64,000 bases of DNA, taken from Actinomadura parmotrematis. GTDB lineage: Bacteria > Actinomycetota > Actinomycetes > Streptosporangiales > Streptosporangiaceae. Of this stretch, positions 25,621-34,577 are shown in pieces. The translations under genes were made by a program, and so were the position numbers. The stretch covers positions 124,001 to 188,000 of the forward strand of contig NZ_JAIBOA010000003.1 in assembly GCF_019458805.1 (NCBI RefSeq), in the 5' to 3' direction. Below the pieces are notes generated by a model. That model was not told where the DNA came from, ran no database searches, and was given only the letters and a program-made list of their open reading frames with translations. Positions within the stretch are counted from its first letter, which is position 1. Every line of letters begins with the position of its first letter.

Positions 25621-27378
25621 TCAGGACTTCAGGCCGAAGTGCTTCGCCAGCACCGCGGCGCGGGCGATCGGGTCGGCGGGCAGGGACGCGAGGCCGTACG
25701 CCTTGGCCCCCATCTCCACCATCGGCGGCTCGCTGCCGTCGCCGAGCACGGAGTTCAGCGACGGCGCCGTGCAGGAGGTGTCGCCCTTCGGCAGGACGCC
25801 GTTGATCAGGTAGGCGTCGACGGCCTTGTCGACGCAGGCGAGGCCGCTGGCGTAGAGGCCGTGGTCGCCCTCCCGCTTGACGGTGAGCAGGCGGGACCCG
25901 GCGAGCGCGCGGTGCGTGCGGACGGCGCCCTCGTACGGCGTGGCCGGGTCGTGGGTCGACTGCACCATCAGGACGGGCGGCGCGCCCTTGCCGGTCGGCT
26001 TGCGCAGCGCGAGCGCCCCGGCGGGCCGCTTCCAGTACTGGCAGGGGTCGGAGATGGTCGAGTACCCGATCAGCGGGTACTTCTTGCCGAGCTTCGCCGA
26101 CCGCGCGACGTTCGCCTTCACCGTCCCGGTGAACTTGGTGTCGTTGCAGGTGACGGCGGTGAAGGTGGCGTACTCGGAGTCGTAGTAGACCGAGGGACCG
26201 CTGAAGTGCGGCGCGGGCGCGGCGTGCACGCGCTTGGCGACGGCCGCGAGGTCCGCCGGGACGCCGCCGCCGAGCGCCGTGGAGCGGACCTTGACGCCGG
26301 TGTAGCGCCTCAGCACGCGCAGGTCGTCGGCGAGCTGCGGGAAGCTCCACTTGGAGTACATCGCCGACGCGGCGTAGGCGTCGAGGTCGGACGCGTGCAG
26401 GTCGCCGCCGCCGAGCAGGGGCAGCGGGTCCTTGGCGATCGCCTTGCGGACGCCCTCGAAGGTGCGGCGCACCTGCGCCTTGCTGCGGCCGAGCTTGAAC
26501 CGCTTGTCGTGCGCGGCGGCCCAGGCGGTGAAATCGCTGCTGAAGCGCCGCTCGAAGCCCTTGGCCTGGAGGCCGGTCAGCCCCTGCCAGGTCCCGGTGA
26601 CGTCGGTGTTGGAGTCCAGCACGAACCGGCCGGCGTGCTTCGGGAACACCGCCGCGTACTGGGCGCCGAGCCAGGTCCCGGCCGAGTAGCCGAGCCAGTG
26701 GATGCGGTCCTGGCCGAGCAGGGAGCGCAGCAGGTCGATGTCGCGGACGGTCTGCGCGGTGGTGACGTACGCGGCGAGCTTGCTGCGGCAGGCGGCGGCG
26801 TTCTTCTTGGCGGCGGCCAGCAGGCGCTCGACGTTCTTGGCGCGGCGGTCGCGCGGGTCCAGCGTCGAGCCGTAGTACTTGCCGTCGCAGGTGATGCTGT
26901 CGCTGGCACCCGTGCCGCGCACGTCGAACCCGACGAGGTCGAGGTCCTTGCCGAGGGCGCTCGGGTTCCCCTTCTGGTCGGTGGCGAAGGCCAGCGGCAT
27001 GTCGATCCCCGACGCGCCGGGCCCGCCGGGGTTGATGAGGACGGCGCCGCGCGCGTGGCCGCTCGCGGCGCGCAGCCGGCTGACGGCGATCTCGATCTTC
27101 TTGCCGCCGGGGTTCTTCCAGTCGAGGGGCGCGGCGTAGGTGCCGCAGTCCATCCGCTTCATGAACGGCGGGAGGGACGGGGGGGCCTCGCCGTCGTCCC
27201 CGTCGCCGCCGGGGGGCTCCTCGAAGCAGGGCTCCCAGGCGATCTTCTGGGCGGCCAGGCCGGCGGGCACGGTCCCGGCGGCGCGCGCCGGGTCCGGGGC
27301 GGCCGAGGCCGCGGTCCAGGCCGGGACGGTCCCGGCGATGAGCGCGAACGCTCCCACCGCGAGGGTGAGACGGCGCAT
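25621..27378 (-). CDS. Secreted alpha/beta-hydrolase, tripeptidyl aminopeptidase (TAP) type
   Basis: A 585-residue exported protein with a Sec signal peptide (cleavage near SAAPDP). The alpha/beta-hydrolase fold has the oxyanion segment INPGGPGASG, the nucleophile Ser in WLGYSAGTW, the acid in THDPATPYEGA and His in EGDHGLY, with a TAP-like C-terminal domain. Such Streptomyces enzymes remove tripeptides from secreted proteins, although substrates vary. The ATG at 27378 is followed directly by the signal sequence and preceded by GGAGG. It is a single-gene unit. Confidence 0.9.
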   Translation of the reverse strand: MRRLTLAVGAFALIAGTVPAWTAASAAPDPARAAGTVPAGLAAQKIAWEPCFEEPPGGDGDDGEAPPSLPPFMKRMDCGTYAAPLDWKNPGGKKIEIAVSRLRAASGHARGAVLINPGGPGASGIDMPLAFATDQKGNPSALGKDLDLVGFDVRGTGASDSITCDGKYYGSTLDPRDRRAKNVERLLAAAKKNAAACRSKLAAYVTTAQTVRDIDLLRSLLGQDRIHWLGYSAGTWLGAQYAAVFPKHAGRFVLDSNTDVTGTWQGLTGLQAKGFERRFSSDFTAWAAAHDKRFKLGRSKAQVRRTFEGVRKAIAKDPLPLLGGGDLHASDLDAYAASAMYSKWSFPQLADDLRVLRRYTGVKVRSTALGGGVPADLAAVAKRVHAAPAPHFSGPSVYYDSEYATFTAVTCNDTKFTGTVKANVARSAKLGKKYPLIGYSTISDPCQYWKRPAGALALRKPTGKGAPPVLMVQSTHDPATPYEGAVRTHRALAGSRLLTVKREGDHGLYASGLACVDKAVDAYLINGVLPKGDTSCTAPSLNSVLGDGSEPPMVEMGAKAYGLASLPADPIARAAVLAKHFGLKS

Positions 27379-27621
27379 GCGACCTCCTTGGGGGGCGCAC
27401 GACGGACGAGGCCCCCGTGGTGGCGGGGGCCGCTGGCGTGCGATGACAGTGAGCGGATCATAGGGGTAAAATTCCTGTAAAGCGACACTTAGCGCCCCTA
27501 TTGATCATGGTGGGGGGTGGAGCCAGGTCCACCCCCGGGCGGGTGTGCAGCCCCATGTCGGGGCGCGGCCCGCGGCGGAAGAGTCGATCACGTCAGCGCC
27601 CCACCGGCCCGGGAGCCCACC

Positions 27622-28686
27622 GTGATCCGCACCCTGCTCGCCCTGTCCACCGCCGCCGCCGCGGCCGTCGGCCTCGCCGCCGCCCCGGCCCAGGCGGCAC
27701 CCGCCCCGGCGCTGCGCGAGCGCGCGCAGCGCCTCGTCGCCGACGGCGCCCCCGGCGTGATCGTCATGTCCCGGCGCGGCGCCCGCACGCGGTACGCCGC
27801 CGCCGGCTACGCCGACACCGCCACCGGGCGCCCGATGAGCGGCGGCCTGCAGTTCCGCATCGCCTCGGTCACCAAGACCTTCACCGCGACCGTCGTGCTC
27901 CAGCTCGCCGCCGAGCACCGGCTCCGGCTGGACGACACCGTGGACCGCTGGCTCCCCGGCCTCGTCCCCGGCGCGCCGATCACCGTCCGGCAGCTCCTCC
28001 AGCACACGAGCGGCCTGCCGGAGTACGCGCTCGACCCGCGCATCCAGAGCGACCCGGCCCGCGACTGGACGCCCCGCGAGCTCGTCGGCATCGCCCTCGA
28101 CCAGCCGCGCTTCACCGACGGCGGCTGGCACTACGCCAACACCAACTACATCCTGCTCGGCCTCATCGCGGAGAAGGCGACCGGCCGCTCCTTCACCGCC
28201 GAGCTGAACCGCCGCATCATCGGCCCCCTCCGGCTGACGCACACCGCGCTCCCGGCCGGAACGTCCTTCACCGCCCCCTACGTGCACGGCTACTACGGCG
28301 ACTACGGCGACGTGAGCACGCTCGTCAGCCCGTCGAGCGGCTGGACGTCCGGCGGGATGATCTCCACGGCGGGCGACGTCGCGCGCTTCCACCGCGCCCT
28401 GTTCGGCGGGCGGCTGCTGCCCGCCGCCGAGCAGCGCGCGCTGACCGCGACGATCCCGGTGGTCGACGAGGGCCGCGCCGAGGACTACGGCCTCGGCGTC
28501 TACCGGGTGAGGCTGTCGTGCGGGTACGCCTGGGGCCACGACGGCGGCTGGCCCGGCTACCGCACCTGGACCTACACCCGGCCCGGCCGGCAGGCCGTCA
28601 TCACCTATAACAGCAACGCCGCCGACGCCGTCCCCGCGTTCCAGAAGGACCTCGCCGCGACCGCCGACGCCGCCGTCTGCGGCTGA
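27622..28686 (+). CDS. Secreted serine hydrolase, class C beta-lactamase/DD-peptidase fold
   Basis: A 354-residue protein with a Sec signal ending APAQAAPA. It carries the SxxK motif SVTK, the YxN motif YANTN, and HDGGW in place of KTG, the pattern of R61-like DD-carboxypeptidases and class C-like esterases. It likely acts on peptidoglycan or small esters outside the cell. The GTG at 27622 has GGGAG upstream; the longer frame to 27517 has no signal features. A strong terminator follows at 28771. Confidence 0.9.
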   Translation: MIRTLLALSTAAAAAVGLAAAPAQAAPAPALRERAQRLVADGAPGVIVMSRRGARTRYAAAGYADTATGRPMSGGLQFRIASVTKTFTATVVLQLAAEHRLRLDDTVDRWLPGLVPGAPITVRQLLQHTSGLPEYALDPRIQSDPARDWTPRELVGIALDQPRFTDGGWHYANTNYILLGLIAEKATGRSFTAELNRRIIGPLRLTHTALPAGTSFTAPYVHGYYGDYGDVSTLVSPSSGWTSGGMISTAGDVARFHRALFGGRLLPAAEQRALTATIPVVDEGRAEDYGLGVYRVRLSCGYAWGHDGGWPGYRTWTYTRPGRQAVITYNSNAADAVPAFQKDLAATADAAVCG

Positions 28687-28770
28687 CCCGGGACGCGGCC
28701 CCGCCCGCGCGCCGCCCGCGACCGCCCCGCGCCCCCGCCGACCAGGCACGACGCGGCACCCGGGACGTCC

Positions 28771-28804
28771 CGGCCGCCCGGGACGATCTTGTCCCGGGCG
28801 GCCG
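28771..28804. terminator. Perfect 14-bp terminator hairpin
   Basis: Arms CGGCCGCCCGGGAC and GTCCCGGGCGGCCG enclose the loop GATCTT. It separates the serine hydrolase from the RiPP locus. The rest of the 28687-29009 gap holds two further GC-rich hairpins (near 28946 and 28968) just before the precursor gene, perhaps part of its leader region. Confidence 0.75.
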
Positions 28805-29009
28805 CGCCGCGCGCCCCGCCCCCGCGCCGCCGCCACCCCGCCGACCTGCGCGGAAGCGCCCCCGCCCGGCCAGGCGATTCCTCCCGCCGAGGGGACGGCC
28901 GCCCCATGAGGGCAGGACGTCCGGCGGGCCAGTCTCTGGTCGTCGGCCCCGCACGGGGCCGGCAGGGGGCACCGCCGGGGGACCGGCGGTGCGGACACAG
29001 GGAGAGCGC

Positions 29010-29183
29010 GTGAAGCGACCGGAGAAGATCCTCATCGAGGACCTGCCCGCGGGCGTGGCGGAGATCGCCGGCACCGAGCTGGACCTGCTGGCCGGCGGCC
29101 AGAAGGACGCCTCGATGATCAAGTCCTGGGGCATCGCGGCGGGCGGCGTCGAGTCCGCCTCCGCCGAGTGGCGGATCGACTAG
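29010..29183 (+). CDS. RiPP precursor peptide with double-glycine leader (putative graspetide)
   Basis: A 57-residue peptide. The leader (1-30) contains ILIEDLP and ends ELDLLAGG, the canonical ELxxLxGG site cut by C39 peptidases. The following 27 residues begin QKDASMIKSWG and end SAEWRID. This core has Ser, Lys, Glu and Asp but no Cys or Thr, which suits ATP-grasp-catalysed ester or amide crosslinks and excludes lanthionine chemistry. A second GG (45-46) offers another cleavage site. GTG 29010 has GGGAGAG upstream; a GTG at 28989 would add seven residues. The next genes encode the matching ligase, maturation protein and exporter. The product is inferred, not recognised. Confidence 0.8.
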   Translation: MKRPEKILIEDLPAGVAEIAGTELDLLAGGQKDASMIKSWGIAAGGVESASAEWRID

Positions 29184-29197
29184 CACCGACGCCGGCA

Positions 29198-29226
29198 GGG
29201 CGCCCCGCGCACCGCGCGGGGCGCCC
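29198..29226 (+). terminator. Hairpin between precursor and biosynthetic genes (attenuator)
   Basis: A perfect 13-bp stem, GGGCGCCCCGCGC/GCGCGGGGCGCCC, with a three-base loop, 14 bp after the precursor stop and without a T-run. It probably stops most transcripts or protects the 3' end, so the precursor is made in excess over the enzymes. Confidence 0.75.
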
Positions 29227-29246
29227 GCCCTCCCGGGACGGAAGCC

Positions 29247-30221
29247 ATGATCCTCATCCTGAGCGAGCCCGCCGATCCGACCGTCCGCCTCGTCCTGCCG
29301 AAGCTGCTCGACCGGGGCGCCGACGTGCTCTGGTGGGATCCCGCCGACTTCCCCGCGCGCGCCCGCCTCACCGCCGTCGTGGACGGCCCCGACCCGCGGC
29401 TGCTGCTGCACACCGGCGACGCCGAGCACGACCTGTCGGCCGTCACCGCCGTGTGGAACCGGCGCCCCGGCCGCCCGCGCGCCGCAGCCGCCACCGATCC
29501 CGAGCACCGCGACCGCGCCGAGAGCCTCGCCCGCATCCACCTCGCGGGCTTCCTGGACCTGCTGGAGGCGCGCTGGCTGCCCGCGCGCGGCCGCGTCCTC
29601 GACGCCGTCCACAACAAGCTGACCCACCTGGTGCCCGCCGTCCGGCACGGCTTCACCGTCCCCGAGACGGTCTTCACCAACGACCCGGGCGCGCTCGTCC
29701 CGGCCTGGCACCGGCACGGCGGCCGCCTCGTCGCCAAGCTGCTGCAGCCCGAGGAGTGCCGGGTGGACGGCGAGCGGCACCTCGTCTACACGACCGAGGT
29801 CGGCCGCCGGCAGCTCGCCGGCCGGCACCGCGTCCGGCACGAGCCGGTGATCCTGCAGCCCTACGTCGACAAGGACGTCGAGCTGCGCGTCACCGTCGTC
29901 GGCGACCGGGTGTTCGCCGCCGCCATCGACTCGCAGGCGTCCCGGCTGACCCGCGTCGACTGGCGCCACTACGAGGACGAGTCGGTGCCCTACACCGCCT
30001 GCGAGCTGCCCGCCGACGTCGCCGCGCGCTGCGCCGCCTACGTCGCGGCGTGCGGCCTGAGCTACGGCGCGCTCGACCTCATCCGCACCCCGGCGGGCGA
30101 GCACGTGTTCCTGGAGATCAACCCCAACGGGCACTGGGGCTGGATCGAGGACGAGACCGGCCTGCCCATCGGCGACGCGATCGCCGGCTGGCTGCTGGCC
30201 GCCGAGGAGGACCCGACATGA
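29247..30221 (+). CDS. MvdC/MvdD-like ATP-grasp RiPP ligase
   Basis: A 324-residue ATP-grasp enzyme of the peptide maturase group. An N-terminal preATP-grasp Rossmann-like part (MILILSEPADPTVRLVLPKL) is followed by ATP-grasp elements: VAKLL, the ribose/adenine region HEPVILQPYVDKDVELRVTVVG, and the metal-binding FLEINPNGHWGWIEDETGLPI at the C-terminus, the hallmark of MvdD relatives. These enzymes phosphorylate Glu/Asp side chains and join them to Ser/Thr/Lys, giving omega-ester or amide macrocycles (graspetides). Its stop overlaps the start of the next gene (ATGA). The likely substrate is the peptide encoded 64 bp upstream. Confidence 0.88.
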   Translation: MILILSEPADPTVRLVLPKLLDRGADVLWWDPADFPARARLTAVVDGPDPRLLLHTGDAEHDLSAVTAVWNRRPGRPRAAAATDPEHRDRAESLARIHLAGFLDLLEARWLPARGRVLDAVHNKLTHLVPAVRHGFTVPETVFTNDPGALVPAWHRHGGRLVAKLLQPEECRVDGERHLVYTTEVGRRQLAGRHRVRHEPVILQPYVDKDVELRVTVVGDRVFAAAIDSQASRLTRVDWRHYEDESVPYTACELPADVAARCAAYVAACGLSYGALDLIRTPAGEHVFLEINPNGHWGWIEDETGLPIGDAIAGWLLAAEEDPT

Positions 30222-31198
30222 TCACCGAGACCGGTCTCGGCGCCGCGCTCGGCTCGGCCGCCGAGCTGCTGCGCGGCCTGCCCCGCCGCCGCGACGGCGA
30301 GAGCGCGGCGCGCGCCGCCGTCCGCGCCTGGGCCGCCGACCATCCCGGCCTGGACGCCGAGCTCGTCATCGCGCCGCACCCGTCCTCGCCGGTGGTGGAC
30401 TACGACCTCGTCCTGGCGCACCCGGACGGCGGCACCGTCACCGTGACCGCGCAGCCCGAGGACGGCGTCCCCTGGCTGGTGGACCACTCCACCCACTGGG
30501 CCGCCAACCGGGTCCTCACCGTCGACGGCTTCGACGTGACCGTCCCGCAGGCGCTCATGGCGGTGCGGGCCGCCGGGGCGCGGCGCCCGTCGCTGCACCG
30601 CGAGCTCGTCGACCACTGCCTGCTGTACGCGCTGGCCGCCGGCGACACCGCGCCGGTGACGCGCGAGGAGACGCAGGCGGCGGCCGACGAGTTCCGGCGC
30701 TCGCGCGGCCTGCACGACCGCGCGGTGACCCTTGCCTGGCTCGCCGAGGCGGGCCTCACCGAGGACGACCTCGCCCGCCACGTCGACCGGTACGCCCGCG
30801 TCCGCCGGCTGCGGCGCCGCAAGGAGCGCGAGCTCGGCCCCGCCCTGCTCGCCGCCGACCCCGGCCGCTTCGACCGGGTGGACGCGCTCTGGGCGCTCAC
30901 CGACGGCGAGGTGACCGCCGCGCGCGTCGCCCGCACCCTGCCGGTCGTCCCGACCGTCCGGATGGAGCTGACCTCCGTCGAGACCGTCGCGGACGCGCTG
31001 CCCGAGCCGATGCGCGGCGCCGCCGCCGACGAGCGCGTCGGGCCCGTCCCCTACGAGGGGCGCTGGCTCGCCGGGCTCGTCCGGTCGCGGCGCCCCGCCG
31101 CCGCCGACGTCGCGGCCCGCGCCGCCGAGCGCGCCGCGTTCGACGCCTGGCTCGCCGAGCGCCGCGCGGCGGCCGACATCCGGTGGCACTGGCTGTGA
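30218..31198 (+). CDS. SurA/PpiC-like putative peptide maturation protein
   Basis: A 326-residue cytosolic protein. Residues about 1-120 are a separate alpha/beta region (AELVIAPHPSSPVVDYDLVLAHPDGGTVTVTAQ). About 125-200 look like a SurA N-terminal chaperone domain (VTREETQAAADEFRRSRGLHDRAVTLAWLAEAGLTEDDLARHV). The C-terminus (ERVGPVPYEGRWLAGLVRSRRPAAADV...WLAERRAAADIRWHW) resembles a degenerate parvulin peptidyl-prolyl isomerase. I connect it with the actinobacterial 'putative peptide maturation system protein' family found beside MvdD-like ligases. It probably presents or folds the precursor. It overlaps the ligase stop and the exporter start (GTGA). Confidence 0.78.
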   Translation: MITETGLGAALGSAAELLRGLPRRRDGESAARAAVRAWAADHPGLDAELVIAPHPSSPVVDYDLVLAHPDGGTVTVTAQPEDGVPWLVDHSTHWAANRVLTVDGFDVTVPQALMAVRAAGARRPSLHRELVDHCLLYALAAGDTAPVTREETQAAADEFRRSRGLHDRAVTLAWLAEAGLTEDDLARHVDRYARVRRLRRRKERELGPALLAADPGRFDRVDALWALTDGEVTAARVARTLPVVPTVRMELTSVETVADALPEPMRGAAADERVGPVPYEGRWLAGLVRSRRPAAADVAARAAERAAFDAWLAERRAAADIRWHWL

Positions 31199-33315
31199 GG
31201 CGGCGGGTGCCGCGGCTGCTCCAGCAGTCCCGGTCGGACTGCGGGGCGGCCTGCGTCGCGATGCTGCGCGCCGCGCACGGCCGCCCCACCACCGTGCGGG
31301 AGGCGGCCGCGCTGCTGCCCGACGGCCGCGACGGCGCGTCCCTGCGCGACCTGGTGGACGCGGGCGCCGCCCTCGGCCTCGGCCTGCGGCCGCTCCGCGC
31401 CCCGCTGAACGCGCTGGCGGGCCTGCCGCTCCCGCTGGCCGTCCACTGGGAGCAGCGGCACTACGTCGTCGTCGAGCGGATCGGGCCGCGCCGCGTCCGC
31501 GTCGTCGACCCGGCGCGCGGCGCCCTCACCCTGACCACCGAGGAGTTCGCGGCCGGCTACAGCGGCACGGCCCTCGCCGTCGCCGCCGTCCGCCCGGTGC
31601 CGGACGCGCCGCGCGCCCGCTGGTGGCGGAGGCCCGTCGCGCGGCTGCTGCTCGGCGCCCTGCGCGACCCGCGGCTCATCGCCGCCGTCGTCCTGGCGTC
31701 CCTGGCCGTGCAGGCGTTCGGGCTCGCCGTCCCGCTCCTCACCCGCGCCGTCGTGGACGCCGCGCCCGCCGGGCGCTTCGACGGACCCCTCATGCTCGCC
31801 GCCGCGGGCGCGGCCGTCGCCGCCCGCACGCTGGTGTCGCTGCTGCGCGCCGCCGCCCTCATCCGCCTGGAGAACCGGACGTCGGCGCTCCTCATGCGGC
31901 GCCTCGTCCGGCACACCCTCGCGCTGCCGTTCCGCTACTTCGACGCCCGCAGCAGCGGCGACGTCCTGGAGCGCCTCGCCTCGGTCGCCGGCATCCGCGA
32001 CCTGGTCACCGAGCGGTCCCTGGCGTTCGCGTTCGACCTGCTGACGGCCGCCGGGTACCTCGCCGTCCTCGCCGCCGCCTCCCCGCCCGTCGCCGCCGTC
32101 ACCCTCGCGGCCGCCGCCGCGCAGATCGCCGTCGCCCTCGTGGCCGGCCGCGTCACGCTGCACCGCGCGCGGGCCGCGCTGAACGCCCAGACCGACGCGC
32201 AGAGCACCCTGGTCGAGAGCCTCCAGGGCATCGAGACGCTGAAGGCGACGGGCGGCGAGCCGGTCGCGGCGGACCGCTGGAGCGGCCGCTTCGACGCCGA
32301 GCTCGCCGCCGTCCGGGCCCGCGACCGCGCCATGGCCGCGGGCCAGGCGGCGACCGACGCCGTCCAGCTCGCCCTCGCCCTCGGCCTGCTGCTCGTCGTC
32401 GCGCACCTCGTCGCGGGCGCGTCCGGCGGCCTCGGCACGCTCCTCGGCGTCGCCGCGCTCGCCGGGTCGGCGACCGCGCCCCTCGCCGGGCTCCTCGGCA
32501 CCCTCCAGCAGGTCAGCCTCGCCGCCGCGCAGGCCGGACGCGTCGGCGACCTGCTGGAGGCCGCGCCCGAACCGACCGGCACCGCCCGCCCCGCCGAGCT
32601 GCGCGGCGACATCGAGCTGGACCGCGTCAGCTTCGGCTACGACCCGCGCGCCCCCGTCCTGCACGAGGTGACGCTGCGCGTCCCCGCCGGGCACCGCGTC
32701 GCCGTCGTCGGGCCGTCGGGGTCGGGCAAGACGACGCTCGGCCGCGTCCTGCTCGGCCTGCTCGAACCGACCGGCGGCACCGTCCGCTTCGACGGCGTCC
32801 CCCTCGCGGACCTCGACCGGCGCTGGCTGCGCGGCCGCGTCGGCGCCGTCCCGCAGCAGCCGTTCCTGTTCCGCGGGCCGGTCGCCGGCAACATCGCGAT
32901 GGGCCGCACCGGCGGCGACGTCGCGGACGCCGCCCGCCTCGCCGGCATCGCCGCCGACGTCGAGCGCTGGCCGATGGGCTACCTGACCGACGTCGGCGAG
33001 GCCGGCGGCCGCGTGTCCGGCGGCCAGCGCCAGCGCCTCGCGCTCGCCCGCGCCCTGTACGGGCGGCCCCGCGTCCTGCTGCTGGACGAGCCGACGTCCA
33101 GCCTCGACGCCGCCGCCGAGGAGCACATCCGCCGGTCCCTCGCCGGGCTCGGCTGCACGCAGATCGTCGTCGCGCACCGGCTGTCGACCGTCCGCGACGC
33201 CGACCTGATCGTCGTGCTGGACGCCGGGCGCGTCGTGGAGACCGGCACCCACGACGAGCTCGTCGCGCGGGACGGCGCCTACGCGCGCCTCACCGCCGCC
33301 CAGCGCGCCGGCTGA
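31195..33315 (+). CDS. Peptidase-containing ABC exporter (C39 PCAT)
   Basis: A 706-residue transporter. The N-terminal C39 peptidase has Gln10, Cys16 (SDCGAAC), His89 (RHYVVVE) and Asp105 (VVDPARG), the full catalytic set. Six transmembrane helices follow (about 165-420). The nucleotide-binding domain has Walker A GPSGSGKTTL, signature VSGGQRQRLALARAL, Walker B LLLDEPTSSLD and the H-loop AHRLST. It should cut the leader after Gly-Gly and export the modified peptide. The GTG start overlaps the previous stop (GTGA); a GTG at 31183 is a weaker alternative. Confidence 0.93.
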   Translation: MRRRVPRLLQQSRSDCGAACVAMLRAAHGRPTTVREAAALLPDGRDGASLRDLVDAGAALGLGLRPLRAPLNALAGLPLPLAVHWEQRHYVVVERIGPRRVRVVDPARGALTLTTEEFAAGYSGTALAVAAVRPVPDAPRARWWRRPVARLLLGALRDPRLIAAVVLASLAVQAFGLAVPLLTRAVVDAAPAGRFDGPLMLAAAGAAVAARTLVSLLRAAALIRLENRTSALLMRRLVRHTLALPFRYFDARSSGDVLERLASVAGIRDLVTERSLAFAFDLLTAAGYLAVLAAASPPVAAVTLAAAAAQIAVALVAGRVTLHRARAALNAQTDAQSTLVESLQGIETLKATGGEPVAADRWSGRFDAELAAVRARDRAMAAGQAATDAVQLALALGLLLVVAHLVAGASGGLGTLLGVAALAGSATAPLAGLLGTLQQVSLAAAQAGRVGDLLEAAPEPTGTARPAELRGDIELDRVSFGYDPRAPVLHEVTLRVPAGHRVAVVGPSGSGKTTLGRVLLGLLEPTGGTVRFDGVPLADLDRRWLRGRVGAVPQQPFLFRGPVAGNIAMGRTGGDVADAARLAGIAADVERWPMGYLTDVGEAGGRVSGGQRQRLALARALYGRPRVLLLDEPTSSLDAAAEEHIRRSLAGLGCTQIVVAHRLSTVRDADLIVVLDAGRVVETGTHDELVARDGAYARLTAAQRAG

Positions 33316-33324
33316 CCCGCCGCG

Positions 33325-34155
33325 TCACGCGCCGTCGCTCGGGCGGGCGGGCTCCGGCCCGTCCGCGCCGACCCGGATCATCCGCACGATCCGGACGATC
33401 CGCAGCCGGCGGCCGTCCACCGCGAACTCGCTGCGCCCCTCGCCCGCCACCGCGTCCGCGGCGCCGGGGACCAGGACGGCGAGCCGCTCGCGCACCACCC
33501 GCGGCCCGGTGCCGCCGGTGAGCGGCGCCCACGAGCCGTCCCGCTCCTCCATCGCGGCGTAGTCGAGCGGCAGCAGCACGATCCCCGGATACGCGGCGAG
33601 CGCGTCGCGGGCCTCGCGCAGCGCGTCCTCGGGCACCGTGCCGCGCGCCGGCGCGAGGTTGGCGAGGTCGAGGCGGAGCGCGGCGTCCGTCGAGGTCGTC
33701 GGGGCCGCCGGATCGAGGACGAACCCGCGGTCGGGGTAGGGCACGGCGGGCTCCTCGTCGGTGGCGCGGAGCGGCTCGGGGCCGTCCTCGCCGAGCCGCA
33801 CGAACCCCTGCACCCGCACGATCCGGAAGCGGCGCCCGCGCAGCGACCACTCCGTCTCGCGGCCGCGGTGCCGGGCGACCTCGGCGGCGAGCGCGGCGGC
33901 GTCCGGGTCCTCCTCGGCGCGCAGGGCCGAGGCGAGCAGCGCCCGCGCGCTCATCGGGGTGGGGCGGTCCAGGCCGGCGATCCGCCAGCGCCCGCCGTCC
34001 TGCTCGGCGACGCCGAAGTCCGCGGTGCCCGCGCCCGCGAGCCGCGGGTAGACGAGCACCCGCTCGGTGGCCTCCTGCTCCCGCACCGCCGTGACGGGAT
34101 CGACTTCCGACCTGAGGTTGATGACGTCATATCCGGCCATACCGTCGAACGACAT
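33325..34155 (-). CDS. DUF5954-like hypothetical protein
   Basis: A 276-residue soluble protein made of two related halves: each ends in a strand-rich RRFRIVRVQGFVRLGEDGPEPLRATDEE / RRLRIVRIVRMIRVGADGPEPARPSD motif, which I associate with actinobacterial DUF5954. No catalytic motif is seen. The internal duplication is clear. The ATG at 34155 has GGAGG only one base away, so the ATG at 34140 (MAGYDVINL) may be the true start. It converges with the PCAT gene across 9 bp. A 422-bp gene-free stretch lies between its start and the next gene. Confidence 0.75.
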   Translation of the reverse strand: MSFDGMAGYDVINLRSEVDPVTAVREQEATERVLVYPRLAGAGTADFGVAEQDGGRWRIAGLDRPTPMSARALLASALRAEEDPDAAALAAEVARHRGRETEWSLRGRRFRIVRVQGFVRLGEDGPEPLRATDEEPAVPYPDRGFVLDPAAPTTSTDAALRLDLANLAPARGTVPEDALREARDALAAYPGIVLLPLDYAAMEERDGSWAPLTGGTGPRVVRERLAVLVPGAADAVAGEGRSEFAVDGRRLRIVRIVRMIRVGADGPEPARPSDGA

Positions 34156-34577
34156 GCCTCCATCGTGCGTCCGTTCCGGCCCGTCCGACACCCCCCGCCT
34201 CCAGATCCCCGGCCGTACCTGAGCGCGTCCGGCATCCGGCGCCCCGCATGGATATGCGTTCGGACGCCGGCGGCGGAACGGCATTCCGGCCGCCGGGCGG
34301 TAACTGCAATTCTCACATCTCCTCACTCCGGGTGCCTTTTCCGGCTTCCCGCCGGAAAGGCGTGGAGGCCGAATGTGGTCATATGTCAAGGCGAGTAAGG
34401 CGGGTCGTTGCAGGACACGGCCACGGTACCGAATGGCGTCCCGAGGTAAATATCCACCACTTCCGCATCGGCGCCTCCCCACCGCTTAGCGTGTTCCTCC
34501 AGCGTCCGAGGAGGGACGGCCATGCATCCCCTGGGGGACTCGTCAGACCGCGGCGGCAGGCGCGCCGCCGGGACGCC

